From: Corallococcus soli
GTDB taxonomy: Bacteria; Myxococcota; Myxococcia; Myxococcales; Myxococcaceae
DNA length: 64,000 nt
Direction of reading: 5' to 3'
Assembly: GCF_014930455.1 (NCBI RefSeq)
Contig: NZ_JAAIYO010000001.1
Coordinates: 62,001-126,000 of the forward strand
This document shows, piece by piece, positions 7,521 to 16,114 of the stretch; the stretch's first letter is position 1, and the number at the start of each line of letters is the position of its first letter. The notes beneath the pieces were generated by a model, which searched no databases, was not told the DNA's origin, and saw nothing but the letters and a program-made list of their open reading frames with translations. A program made the translations under genes and the position numbers.

Positions 7521-9275
7521 TCACTGAAGAAGCTGCAAGGCGTCGTGGGCGCGCACCAGCCCGTGGCCGAACACGGGGTCCTTTCCGGGCGTGCCCAGGT
7601 CGTGCGCGGAGGCCTCCATCGCCGCGCGCACCTGCTGGGGCGTGAGGGTGGGGTGGGCGCTCCAGAGGAGGGCCGCGACGCCGCTCACGAAGGGCGCGGC
7701 CATGGAGGTGCCGGAGACGTGGGTGTAGTCCATGGGGACCAGCGTCAGCCGCGCGTAGGTGCCCAGGCGCTGGCGCAGCACGGTGCTGGTGGCCTGGTTG
7801 ACGCTGACGGCGGGCGCCCAGTGTCCCCGGCGGGGCAGGGACATGATGTCCACCACGCCGCCCGCGGGGCCGTCATCCGCGCCGAAGATGACCGCGCTTG
7901 CGCCCTGCATCATCACGTTGGACATGGCCTGGTCGACGGGCACCGCGCCCGGGCGCACGTAGGCCACGAAGCCGTCACAGGTGGCGCCCTGACACGCGTC
8001 CAGGGACTCCCCCTGGCCGCAATCCACCAGCCGTCCCAGGGCATCGCCCGTGGGTGAATACAGGAGCGAGCGGGACATGGGGGCCATGTCGTTCACGGCC
8101 ATCTCCGCGAAGGCGCCCAGGCCCCGGGGGAAGGTGGACAGCACGTCCACGCCGGGCGCCACCAGGCCCAGGTCCTCACCCATGCAGGAGAAGCTCGCGC
8201 GCCGCTCGTTCGCGTCCACCGCGCCCACCGCGAGGACGGACGGATCCGACGCCGGGTACAGCACCGGGCCGCCCTGGTTGCCGGCGGCCGCCACCACGAG
8301 CATGCCGTGGTCCAGCGCCGCCTTGAACGCCTCCACGGCGCTGCGCGTGGCCGTGCCGCCCCCCAGCGACAGCGACACGACGCGCGCGCCCTGGGACTCG
8401 CACCACTCCAGGGCGGAGAGCACGACGCTCATCCGCGTGGAGCCCTGCTCATCCAGCACGCGCGCGATGAGCAGCGAGGCGCCGGGGGCCACGCCCACCA
8501 TGCCCCCCGGGCTCATCCGGGGGGCCGTGACGCTGCCCTGCCCCAGCCGGGCGCCGATGATGCCCGCCACGTGCGTGCCGTGGCCCTGGCCCCACTCGCC
8601 CCTGGCGCTCTTGTCGGTGGGATCCTCGTCGTCGTCCAGGAAGTCGTGGCTGGCCACCACGGCGCCCCGGAACTCCGGGTGCTCCACGTCCAGCCCGCTG
8701 TCGATGACGCACACCCGCACGCCCTCGCCCGTGGGCGCGCCGGGATCCACCACGCCGTCCCCGTTCGCGTCCCACACCCGGGGCGCCTGCACCAGGCGCA
8801 GCCCCGCGGAGTACTCGTCGGTCGGCGCGACACCCTCGCTGGATGACAGCACCCGCGCCGGCAGCGACAGCGGCAGGCCCTGGCCGGCCCAGGTTTGATC
8901 CTCCTCGATGCTCTCCACCAGCGTGCTGCGCTCCAGCAGGACCCGCTCCAGCGGCGTCACGCGCGCGGCCACCGCGGGGATGTTGCGGTAGATGGCGCTC
9001 ACCTTCGCCCCGGTGCCCCGGGTGAGCTCGGCGCCCGCCGCCGCCGTGATGCGCGAGGCCCGTGTCTGGCCTCCGCCCCGGTGGAAGCGGATGATGACCG
9101 CCTGCCGCCCGTCCTGCCCCACCCGCGAGGGCAGCGGTGAGTCCAGGCCCTGACGGTGTGTCATCCCCCCGGCGACGACGCCCGGGCACGCCTGCCCCCG
9201 CGTCACGGGCCGTGTGGAGGACTCCGGCCCACATGCGACCAGCGCCAGCAACCCGATGAATCCCCATCGCTTCAT
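7521..9275 (-). CDS. Subtilisin-like serine protease (S8) with PA-type insert, lipoprotein
   Basis: A 584-residue secreted protease. Signal MKRWGFIGLLALVAC gives lipidation at Cys15. An inhibitor_I9-like propeptide spans about 55-130 and ends near V-E-S-I-E-E-D-Q. The catalytic triad is intact: Asp192 in V-I-D-S-G-L-D, His235 in G-H-G-T-H-V-A-G and Ser524 in G-T-S-M-A-A-P. About 130 residues between the oxyanion region and the Ser motif form a protease-associated-like insert with Cys pairs (L-V-D-C-G-Q, C-Q-G-A-T-C). The segment NGDGVVDPGAPTGEG before the Asp looks like a calcium-binding loop. It probably digests extracellular protein during predation or feeding. The start ATG (9273-9275) begins a textbook signal peptide. 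Confidence 0.93.
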   Translation of the reverse strand: MKRWGFIGLLALVACGPESSTRPVTRGQACPGVVAGGMTHRQGLDSPLPSRVGQDGRQAVIIRFHRGGGQTRASRITAAAGAELTRGTGAKVSAIYRNIPAVAARVTPLERVLLERSTLVESIEEDQTWAGQGLPLSLPARVLSSSEGVAPTDEYSAGLRLVQAPRVWDANGDGVVDPGAPTGEGVRVCVIDSGLDVEHPEFRGAVVASHDFLDDDEDPTDKSARGEWGQGHGTHVAGIIGARLGQGSVTAPRMSPGGMVGVAPGASLLIARVLDEQGSTRMSVVLSALEWCESQGARVVSLSLGGGTATRSAVEAFKAALDHGMLVVAAAGNQGGPVLYPASDPSVLAVGAVDANERRASFSCMGEDLGLVAPGVDVLSTFPRGLGAFAEMAVNDMAPMSRSLLYSPTGDALGRLVDCGQGESLDACQGATCDGFVAYVRPGAVPVDQAMSNVMMQGASAVIFGADDGPAGGVVDIMSLPRRGHWAPAVSVNQATSTVLRQRLGTYARLTLVPMDYTHVSGTSMAAPFVSGVAALLWSAHPTLTPQQVRAAMEASAHDLGTPGKDPVFGHGLVRAHDALQLLQ

Positions 9276-9613
9276 GACGCGACTCCTTCCAGGACGACGA
9301 CCTCGTGAGAGGTCTCCTCGCGGCCGGGGGGCCAGGAGGTGCCCGCCTCCCTCCCAAGGGAAGGAGGCGGTCCGCACTTGAGGGAACGCATCTGGGGACG
9401 GAGTCGCAACGTTCCGCGGGACACCCGGCCCTGGACGTGCGCGGGTTCACACGCCACCTGTTGTCCGGCGGAACACGACGTCGGGTTTTCCGTCGGCTTC
9501 GGGACTTTCTCTTTTTCTGGCGCGGGGTGTGCCCGGTCTGGGATGAAGGGGCGAAGCGGGGCGCGCGGCTTGATTCCACGGGGGAGTCCGTGCTGCGCTC
9601 CCACATTGAAGCC
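9276..9613. other. Intergenic region between divergent protease and kinase genes
   Basis: About 340 bases with no gene I can support; the open frame running into the kinase gene from 9305 is G+C-biased and non-homologous. A weak sigma-54-like arrangement, TGG then GC 10 bases later (9518-9533), precedes the kinase gene by about 80 bases, with two mismatches in the conserved positions. Confidence 0.4.
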
Positions 9614-11914
9614 ATGAGCACCCCTCCCCCAGAGTCCCCTCGGTTTTTCGGGCGCTACGAGCTCGTCCACCTCCTGGGCCAGGGCGGCATGGGGGAGGTG
9701 TACCTGGCGAAGCTGACCGGGGCGGCGGGCTTCGAGAAGCCCTGCATCGTGAAGACCATCCTGCCGGGGCTGGTGAAGGACCGGCAGTTCCTGGACCGCT
9801 TCCACCACGAGGCCAAGGTGCTGGTGCACCTGGTGCACTCCTCCATCGCCCAGGTGTACGACATGGGCGAGGCGGACGGCACCTACTACATGGCCCTGGA
9901 GTACGTGGCGGGCGTGGACCTGGGCTACCTGCTGGAGCAGGCGCGGGTGCAGGGGCGGGCGGTGCCGGCGCCGGTGGCGCTCTACATCGGCCAGCGCATG
10001 GCGGAGGGCCTGGGGTACGCGCACCGCAAGACGGGCTCGGATGGCGAACCGCTGGGCATCGTCCACCGGGACGTGTCCCCGCACAACGTGATGGTGTCGT
10101 ACGAGGGCGAGGTGAAGGTCATCGACTTCGGCCTCGCGAAGTCCACCGCGCGCAGCAAGTACACGCTGCCGGCCACGGTGATGGGGAAGCTGGGCTACAT
10201 GTCCCCGGAGCAGGTGCGCGCCGAGCCGCTGGACCACCGCAGCGACATCTACTCCTGCGCGGTGGTGGTGTGGGAGATGCTATCGGGCCGTGGGCTGGTT
10301 CCCCACGGCACCGTGGGTGAGATGATGGCGGCCATGTCGCAGCCGGTGGTGCCGCCCCTGGCGGACCTCCGGCCGGACGTGGACGCCTCGCTGGAAACCG
10401 TCCTGCGCCGCGCGCTCGCGCCCGTGCCGGCGGAGCGCTACGCGCGGGCGGACGACTTCGCCCGCGCGCTCAACGCGGAGCTGCTGCGCACCGGCGCGAC
10501 GATGGGCGCGGAAGAGGTGGGCGAGTTCGTGCGCGGCCTCTGCCCGGAGGCCTTCGCGGAGCAGCGCAAGCTGGCGTCCAACGTCTCCGGGGAGCGCCGC
10601 ACGCCGCCGCCCACCGCGCGTTCGGGCTCCGGCACCGGCATGTATGGCGCTCCTGGAGAGGGACCGGAGTCGGGCGCGGCCTTCCAGGCCACGGCCGTGC
10701 GCACGCCTGGCGACGCGGCCGTGCGGCGGGACACGGGGCGCATCGAGATGGAGCCCCTGGCGCGAGGCCCCTCCGGGACGTTCGTCTCCGGGGGGACGGG
10801 CCCGGCTCCCAGCACGAAGGGCTCCGGGGGCGTGGCCCGCGGTGACGACGCGCCGGACGCGTCCTCGCTGGACGCCACCGCGGTGCGCCGGATGCCGAAG
10901 CCCCCGGCTCCGGCCCTGGCTCCAGCGGGAGGCACCTCCGAACAGGCCCTGGCGAAGCCCGAGCGTCGCCGGCCGCTGGCGCAGATCGCCGTGGCCGCGT
11001 TGCTGCTGGTGGGCGTCACGGTGGGCCTCACCACGTATGTGATTCACGCGCGCACTCCGGACGAACCCGTCCTGCCGCCTCCGTCGGCCGTCACCCCGAC
11101 GGTGCCGGTGGTGGCCGCGTCCGAGCCGCCCCCGGACGTGACGCCGCCCCCGGACGTGACGCCGCCTCCCGAGGAGGCGCCCGTCGTCGCTGAGAACGGG
11201 GAGCCGGACGCGGGCCTGGCGCCGTCTCCGGCGGGGGTCCCCGGCAAGCCGTCGGACGTGAAGTCAGCGTCGGCGTCGAAGACGCGGCGGCCCGTGCGCA
11301 TGGTGGCCGTGAGCACGCCGGTGGCGCCCATCGAGGAGCTGCGAGGGGGCCAGCGCGTGGTGAAGGCGGACGCGGGGCCCGGGCTCAACGCGGGGGCGTC
11401 GTTGCAGGTGGTGGGGCCGGCCGCGCGGGGGTCCAACAAGCGTCCGCTGCTGGGGATGGCCCGCGTGGAGAGCATCCGTCCCCGGAGGGATCTGATCGTC
11501 CTGCGGTTGGATGACGACGCCGACGCGGCGAAGGGTGAGCGCTACGTGGTGCTGCCCCCGCGCCTGGCCACGCTCCCGGCGCCCGAGCCCGTCGCGGCGC
11601 CGGTGCAAGAGGAGCCGCCCGCCGCGCCGCACAAGTTGATGGGCTCCGCGCTGACGGATGGCTTGCTGGGCTTCAACGTCAACCGGACGCTCACCATCCT
11701 CAACGAGGACACCATCGCCTGGACGCGGTGCAAGCTGGTGCTGTCGCGGCGGCAGCAGGCGGAGATGGCGTCGCTCGCGCCGTACTCGAAGCACGAGGTG
11801 AAGACGGTCGCGCCCTACTTCACGGTGCGGGCCAGCGCGCCCATGGTGCCGGAGCGCGTGGTGCGGGTCATCTGCAAGGAAGGCGAAGGGGAGTTCCCGC
11901 TGCGCAAGCAGTAG
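9614..11914 (+). CDS. Transmembrane Ser/Thr protein kinase (Pkn/PknB type)
   Basis: A 766-residue eukaryotic-like kinase. The kinase domain spans about 14-285: glycine loop GQGGMGEV at 22-29, ATP-binding Lys47, catalytic loop HRDVSPHN with Asp153, DFG at 171-173, and G-Y-M-S-P-E-Q as the activation-segment end. H-R-D rather than R-D-absent loops implies an active enzyme. A Pro/Ala/Gly-rich juxtamembrane linker leads to one transmembrane helix at about 453-476 (A-Q-I-A-V-A-A-L-L-L-V-G-V). The outer part has a Pro-rich tandem repeat (PPDVT twice, about 500-515) and a folded C-terminal domain from about 560 that I do not recognise. The ATG at 9614 starts at the kinase domain. Such kinases sense envelope or developmental signals. 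Confidence 0.92.
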   Translation: MSTPPPESPRFFGRYELVHLLGQGGMGEVYLAKLTGAAGFEKPCIVKTILPGLVKDRQFLDRFHHEAKVLVHLVHSSIAQVYDMGEADGTYYMALEYVAGVDLGYLLEQARVQGRAVPAPVALYIGQRMAEGLGYAHRKTGSDGEPLGIVHRDVSPHNVMVSYEGEVKVIDFGLAKSTARSKYTLPATVMGKLGYMSPEQVRAEPLDHRSDIYSCAVVVWEMLSGRGLVPHGTVGEMMAAMSQPVVPPLADLRPDVDASLETVLRRALAPVPAERYARADDFARALNAELLRTGATMGAEEVGEFVRGLCPEAFAEQRKLASNVSGERRTPPPTARSGSGTGMYGAPGEGPESGAAFQATAVRTPGDAAVRRDTGRIEMEPLARGPSGTFVSGGTGPAPSTKGSGGVARGDDAPDASSLDATAVRRMPKPPAPALAPAGGTSEQALAKPERRRPLAQIAVAALLLVGVTVGLTTYVIHARTPDEPVLPPPSAVTPTVPVVAASEPPPDVTPPPDVTPPPEEAPVVAENGEPDAGLAPSPAGVPGKPSDVKSASASKTRRPVRMVAVSTPVAPIEELRGGQRVVKADAGPGLNAGASLQVVGPAARGSNKRPLLGMARVESIRPRRDLIVLRLDDDADAAKGERYVVLPPRLATLPAPEPVAAPVQEEPPAAPHKLMGSALTDGLLGFNVNRTLTILNEDTIAWTRCKLVLSRRQQAEMASLAPYSKHEVKTVAPYFTVRASAPMVPERVVRVICKEGEGEFPLRKQ

Positions 11915-11962
11915 CGCATGCGCCTTGCCTGGCCGGGGTGTGTCCCCGTGCTCCCGCGGGCC

Positions 11963-12640
11963 TCAAGGCTTCAGTCGCGCGGCCCCCACGGGGCAATCAA
12001 GGCGCAGGAAGGTCGCCAGCCCCGTGTCGCCGCCCTTCGCTTCGCGAACCGCGCGGGCCAGGGACGTGCGGCACTCCCACGTCACGTCGCGCGTCCCGTG
12101 GCAGCAGTGCCAGCCGGTCAGGGTGTGGTCCAGGTACTTGATCATCTCATCGCGCGTGGGCGTGACGATGCTCCACACCGCGGCCGCGAACAGCACCACC
12201 CCGATCAGCGGAACCTCCACGCCCCGCAGCCAGCCGCGCACGCCCCCTTGAATCGCGGCGGCGTGCACCCCCAGCCGCGCGTCCAGCGGGCGGCGTTGCA
12301 GCACGACCTGGAGCAGCAGCTCCAGGGGCGCGGTGAGGCCGCGCAGGAGCCCCCTGCCCAGGCCGGGCGCGCGTCCTTCACCGCGCTCCAGCGTGAGTCC
12401 CAGGAAGTGACGGCCCGGGGTCCGGCGCGTCAGCCCGCCCACAGCGGACAGCGCGAACCAGGCCACCGCCCCGGCGAGCGCCAGCGTGCCCGCGGTGGGC
12501 ACCTGCTCCGCCGCGCGCAACGCGCCCCACCCCACGAGCGCACAGCCCGTGAGGTCCAGCAGATCCGCCACCCACAGTCGGCCCTGGTAGCGGGCCTCGG
12601 TGGGAATGGTCTCCATGGAGAACAACGCCCCGTCGCTCAT
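11963..12640 (-). CDS. RDD-family membrane protein
   Basis: A 225-residue integral membrane protein with the RDD arrangement: R-Y-Q-G-R-L-W-V-A-D-L-L-D near residue 18, two hydrophobic helices around 30-75, then R-R-T-P-G-R-H-F-L-G-L-T-L and a third membrane segment near 145-165. RDD proteins have unproven transport or Na+/H+ roles. The C-terminal 50 residues contain four Cys (G-W-H-C-C-H-G and T-W-E-C-R-T, D-C-P-V) and are unusual for the family. The ATG at 12638-12640 is preceded by AGAGAGG. It ends 48 bases from the convergent kinase gene and lies just downstream of the oxidoreductase gene on the same strand. Confidence 0.8.
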   Translation of the reverse strand: MSDGALFSMETIPTEARYQGRLWVADLLDLTGCALVGWGALRAAEQVPTAGTLALAGAVAWFALSAVGGLTRRTPGRHFLGLTLERGEGRAPGLGRGLLRGLTAPLELLLQVVLQRRPLDARLGVHAAAIQGGVRGWLRGVEVPLIGVVLFAAAVWSIVTPTRDEMIKYLDHTLTGWHCCHGTRDVTWECRTSLARAVREAKGGDTGLATFLRLDCPVGAARLKP

Positions 12641-12731
12641 CGGCCTCTCTTGTCCGCGCGGGGCGGGCCCGGGGGCCTGCCTCGCGACGCAGGGGCGCAC
12701 CACCGCGAGAGCGCCCCGGCCTGGACTCCTA

Positions 12732-13703
12732 CTACAGGTCCAGCACCAGCCGCTTGGAACGTGCGCGCGAGACGCAGACGAGCATGCGTGAGTCCCCCGC
12801 GGGCTCCGCCTGGAAGAACGTGTCGCGGTGTTCGGGAGTGCCCTCGCACACGCGCGTGAGGCAGGTGCCGCAGGAGCCGGCCTCGCAGTCGCTCTCCACC
12901 TTCACCCCGTGGGTGCGCAGCACGTTGAGCACGCTCTTGCCGGCCGGGACGCGCAGCACCTGGCCGGTGCTGCGCAGGGACACCTCGAAGTCCTCCTCCG
13001 GCGTCGCGTGGGTGGCGGAGGCGCCCTCCGCGCTGAAGGCCTCGAAGTGCACCTTCTCCCAGGGCCACCGGTTCAGCAGCGCCGCGTCGCGCACGGCCTT
13101 CATCAGGCCCGCGGGGCCGCAGCAGTACAGCCGTGTGCCCGGGCCGCGCGTGGCCAGCAGCGCGCGCACGTCCAGGCCCTTCGCGGGGTCGCCTCCGTCG
13201 TGGTGCAGGTGCACGCGGCCGGCGAAGGACGGCGAGGTGAGCAGCTCCCGGAAGGCCGTGCGGCCCTCGTCGCGCGTGCAGTAGTGCAGCACCCACTCCG
13301 CGCCGGTGCGCTCCAGCACGCGCGCCATGGCCAGCAGCGGCGTGACGCCGATGCCGCCCGCGATGAGCACGTAGCTGCGCGCGTAGAGGAGCGGGAAGTC
13401 GTTGACGGGCTCGCTCACGGTGAGCACGTCGCCCTCGCGGACGTGGTCGTGCATGGCCCGCGAACCGCCGCGCCCGTTCGCGTCGCGCTGCACGGTGATG
13501 ACGTAGCGGTGCGTCTCGCCAGGGTCGTTGCATAGCGAGTACTGCCGCAGGCCGTGGAGCGTGGGCACCTGGACGTCCAGGTGGGCTCCGGCCTCGAAGT
13601 CGGGCAGCGCGCCGCCGTCCTCGGACGTCAGCTCGTAGGAGAGGATGCCCTCGGCCTCGCGGGTGATGCGCGCCACCCGCAGGCGCAGCGTCTTCGTCGT
13701 CAC
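12732..13703 (-). CDS. Phthalate-dioxygenase-reductase-type flavo/2Fe-2S oxidoreductase
   Basis: 323 residues, matching the VanB/PDR family. The N-terminal flavin-binding barrel (about 1-105) contains R-Q-Y-S-L-C-N-D-P, the flavin motif. The NAD(P)-binding domain (about 110-225) has A-G-G-I-G-V-T-P-L-L-A-M and Y-C-C-G-P-A-G-L-M. The C-terminal plant-type ferredoxin has C-E-A-G-S-C-G-T-C at about 275-283 plus a later Cys (L-V-C-V). These enzymes pass electrons from NAD(P)H through FMN and 2Fe-2S to a partner oxygenase. No oxygenase is adjacent; the nearest candidate partner is the divergent hemerythrin. The start is a GTG (13701-13703) preceded by an A/G-rich AAGGGG; the longer ATG frame at 13922 is improbable. 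Confidence 0.9.
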   Translation of the reverse strand: MTTKTLRLRVARITREAEGILSYELTSEDGGALPDFEAGAHLDVQVPTLHGLRQYSLCNDPGETHRYVITVQRDANGRGGSRAMHDHVREGDVLTVSEPVNDFPLLYARSYVLIAGGIGVTPLLAMARVLERTGAEWVLHYCTRDEGRTAFRELLTSPSFAGRVHLHHDGGDPAKGLDVRALLATRGPGTRLYCCGPAGLMKAVRDAALLNRWPWEKVHFEAFSAEGASATHATPEEDFEVSLRSTGQVLRVPAGKSVLNVLRTHGVKVESDCEAGSCGTCLTRVCEGTPEHRDTFFQAEPAGDSRMLVCVSRARSKRLVLDL

Positions 13704-14014
13704 GGTATGCCCCTTGTTCCCTGACCCGCCGCCCACGCGAGGCCGGCCCTGGTGCCGGCGTCGGGCAGGGTGGGCACAGGCCCGGGACCCGGGCAGTGCG
13801 CGCGGGGACGTTGCGCCTGCTGCCTTGCGAACAGCGGTGCCCAGCCTGGCTGTCTGCCCTCCGGGCGGGCGGGTGAGGCGGTGGCGCGCCGGTGGGCACG
13901 GGCGGGAATCCATCCCCACCATTCGGGGCGTGCCGCGCTGCGCCAGGACGAGGAACTCCGGCGCATTCGGGAGGGGGAGGCGCGGGCCCCCGTTTGCTGG
14001 AAGGGAGAGGGCCG
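13704..14014. other. Divergent promoter region, no gene seen
   Basis: About 310 bases between the reductase (leftward) and the hemerythrin gene (rightward). It holds short G+C palindromes (for example CCCGGGACCCGGG) but no convincing hexamers or RNA. Shared control of the two genes is possible. Confidence 0.4.
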
Positions 14015-14659
14015 ATGGATGCCATCACGCTGCTGAAGGCGGACCACAAGACGGTGGAGCAGCTGTTCCGCAAGTTCGAGAAGTCGGGCGACCACGCGCT
14101 GGCGCACAAGCGCAAGCTGGTGGATGAGGTCGTGCGCGAGCTGTCGGTGCACGCGGCCATCGAGGAGCAGGTCTTCTATCCGGCGGTGCGCGCGCGCGCG
14201 GAGGAGCTGTCCCCGGACGTGCTGCGCGCGTTGGAGGAGCACCACGTCGTGAAGTGGCTGCTGTCGGAGCTGGACACGATGCCGCCGGAGGCGGAGCGCT
14301 TCGACGCGAAGATGCACGTGCTGATGGAGAACGTGCGCGCGCACGTCACCGAGGAGGAGCAGTACCTGTTCCCGGAGGTGAAGAAGGTCTTCAAGCCGCA
14401 GGAGCTGCGGCAGGTGGGCGAGGCACTGGAGCTGGCGAAGCGGGCGGCGCCCACGCACCCGCACCCGGCCGCGCCGGACACGCCGCCGGGCAACCTGCTG
14501 GCGGGCGCGGTGTCGGCGGTGATGGACATGGGGCGGGACGCCCTGCGCACGGCGCGGCGCAAGGCGGAGACGCAGGTGCGCAAGGCCACGCGGCGTCCGG
14601 CGCGCAAGCCGGAGCCCACGATGACGATGGACTCCGCGGGCGAGTCGCTGCCGCACTGA
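14015..14659 (+). CDS. Hemerythrin HHE-domain protein
   Basis: A 214-residue cytoplasmic protein. Residues 1-135 form a hemerythrin four-helix bundle: the pattern L-L-K-A-D-H-K-T-V-E, H-A-A-I-E-E-Q-V-F-Y-P, L-E-E-H-H-V-V-K and H-V-T-E-E-E-Q-Y-L-F-P-E supplies the His/Glu ligands of a di-iron site. Bacterial HHE proteins bind O2, NO or act in iron or redox stress. The tail (about 150-214) is Lys/Arg/Ala-rich (R-T-A-R-R-K-A-E-T and A-T-R-R-P-A-R-K) and resembles histone-H1-like or membrane-tethering tails. The ATG at 14015 follows GGGAGAGG. Confidence 0.9.
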   Translation: MDAITLLKADHKTVEQLFRKFEKSGDHALAHKRKLVDEVVRELSVHAAIEEQVFYPAVRARAEELSPDVLRALEEHHVVKWLLSELDTMPPEAERFDAKMHVLMENVRAHVTEEEQYLFPEVKKVFKPQELRQVGEALELAKRAAPTHPHPAAPDTPPGNLLAGAVSAVMDMGRDALRTARRKAETQVRKATRRPARKPEPTMTMDSAGESLPH

Positions 14660-14684
14660 GCGAGCGTCCGGCGCACGACGTCAC

Positions 14685-14710
14685 GGGCCCGGTGAATGTC
14701 CGCCGGGCCC
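14685..14710 (+). terminator. Hairpin terminator
   Basis: GGGCCCGG (14685-14692), 10-base loop, CCGGGCCC (14703-14710): an 8-bp perfect stem 26 bases after the hemerythrin stop and before the SIMPL gene. Confidence 0.5.
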
Positions 14711-14783
14711 TCGGCGTCCTTGGGGCAGGAGGGACTTCCGCGCTAGACGCGAGGGTGGTCCCCGGCCTTTGGAAGGAGGCGCC

Positions 14784-15530
14784 ATGTCCGCAGTGCGCAG
14801 GATGTTGTCGACGCTGGTGGTGCTCGCGGGTTTCACCGCCGCCGCGCAGTCGCCGTCGCCCGGTTCGCCCCAGGCGCGTCCCCCCGTTGATCCCCAGGTG
14901 CGCACGCTGCGCGTGGAGGGCACGGGTGAGGTGAAGGCGCAGCCGGACGAGGCCTTCATCGACGTGGCGGTGGAGACGTCCGCCGCGAACGCGAAGGCGG
15001 CGGGCGAGGAGAACGCGAAGCGGATGGAGAAGGTGCTGGCGGCGCTGATGTCCGCGGGCATCGCGAAGCGGGACCTCCAGACGCGCAACTACAACGTCTA
15101 TCCGGAATACACGCCGTCCCCGCCGCAGGGTGGGGAGCCGAAGCTCAAGGGCTACCGCGTGAGCAACCTGGTGAGCGTCCACGTGACGGACCTGACCAAG
15201 GTGGGCGGGCTGTTGGACAAGGCGCTCGCGGCGGGGGCGAACCGGGTGGATTCGGTGCGCTTCGGGCTGAGCCGCCAGGACGCGGTGCAGGGCGAAGCGC
15301 TGCGGCAGGCGGTGGGGCGCGCGCGCAAGTCGGCGGAGGTGCTGGCCGCGTCGCTCAACGTGAAGCTGGGCGCGGTGCTGGACGCGAGCACGGTGACCGA
15401 AGCGCCGCGCCTCTACCCGGCCACCTTCGCCATGGACATGGCGGAGTCGCGCTCCGCGCCCACCACGCCCATCAATCCGGAAGAGCAGACGGTGCAGGCG
15501 AAGGTGACGCTCATCTTCGCGATCCAGTAG
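14784..15530 (+). CDS. SIMPL (DUF541) periplasmic protein
   Basis: 248 residues: signal peptide to about residue 23 (L-V-V-L-A-G-F-T-A-A-A-Q), then a SIMPL domain to the end. Diagnostic stretches are T-L-R-V-E-G-T-G-E-V-K-A-Q-P-D-E-A near 40, R-D-L-Q-T-R-N-Y-N-V-Y-P-E-Y near 100, and G-Y-R-V-S-N-L-V-S-V about 125. SIMPL proteins form periplasmic assemblies linked to oxidative stress (E. coli YggE family) and have no known enzyme activity. AAGGAGG lies just before ATG 14784, better placed than the ATG at 14769. Confidence 0.88.
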   Translation: MSAVRRMLSTLVVLAGFTAAAQSPSPGSPQARPPVDPQVRTLRVEGTGEVKAQPDEAFIDVAVETSAANAKAAGEENAKRMEKVLAALMSAGIAKRDLQTRNYNVYPEYTPSPPQGGEPKLKGYRVSNLVSVHVTDLTKVGGLLDKALAAGANRVDSVRFGLSRQDAVQGEALRQAVGRARKSAEVLAASLNVKLGAVLDASTVTEAPRLYPATFAMDMAESRSAPTTPINPEEQTVQAKVTLIFAIQ

Positions 15531-16114
15531 GCGCGTTGCTCAGGGCTCCAGGGCTCGTGCGGGCCCTGGTTCAGGCTGACCACTGTCAGGCTGGTGGGCA
15601 GGGAGGGTGGAGTTGCCCCCGTCCAATCAGACGGCTCAGGGGTGAGAGTTCGCGGTACGGAACTTGTGGGGTGACTTCATCTTCAGCCTGCGGTGGACCA
15701 GTGGATGCTGGCGGGCGTGTCGAACGCTCAGGGTTCGTCGGTCCCGACGTGGGACGCTACTGGAACGGCGAACCTCCGCTGGACCGCGTGAAGACACGGT
15801 TCTGGGTCATCGATCCATCGAAAGACTGTATTTGGTGGGCCGAACGCCAGGCACTGCGACAACCTCTTTCTCATGGAGATGCTCGTCCCTCATGGCTCCA
15901 TGTCCGTCGATGGATTCGTGCTGTACGCGGAAGCGGAGCAGGACTGAACGCCCCACCCGGGCGAAGTGAAGACAGTGCAAGACGCTGGATTGCACCGGGC
16001 CGCGAGACAGCAGCTCACCGTCTGAAGTCCTGATGGCGCGGTCGACTTGTCGGACCTGGTGGCTATGACCGGGTCCTGCACACCGTACCGGAGTGCGACC
16101 AGGAGGCGCGCGCG
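15531..16114 (+). pseudogene. Decayed coding sequence upstream of the toxin locus
   Basis: The 580-base gap holds no intact gene but shows traces of one. From 15825 to 15947 one frame reads a natural-looking protein end (N-L-F-L-M-E-M-L-V-P-H-G-S then D-G-F-V-L-Y-A-E-A-E-Q-D, stop). A stop at 15789 breaks that frame upstream, while a second frame is protein-like over about 15696-15850 (R-Y-W-N-G-E-P-P-L-D-R-V-K then F-W-V-I-D-P-S-K-D). A single-base shift near 15850 would join them. Just before the next gene, 16063-16114 also reads sensibly (Y-D-R-V-L-H-T-V-P-E-C-D-Q-E-A-R). I read these as remnants of one or two genes next to a variable toxin cassette. The parent family is not recognised. 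Confidence 0.4.

Noticed and set aside
9518-9533. Sigma-54-like site TGG-N10-GC upstream of the kinase gene
   Set aside because: Spacing fits, but two conserved positions differ and such matches are frequent in G+C-rich DNA. Not listed as a promoter.
11934-11948. CGGGG-TGTGT-CCCCG hairpin after the kinase gene
   Set aside because: Only 5 bp with no T tract; such hairpins are common by chance at this base composition.
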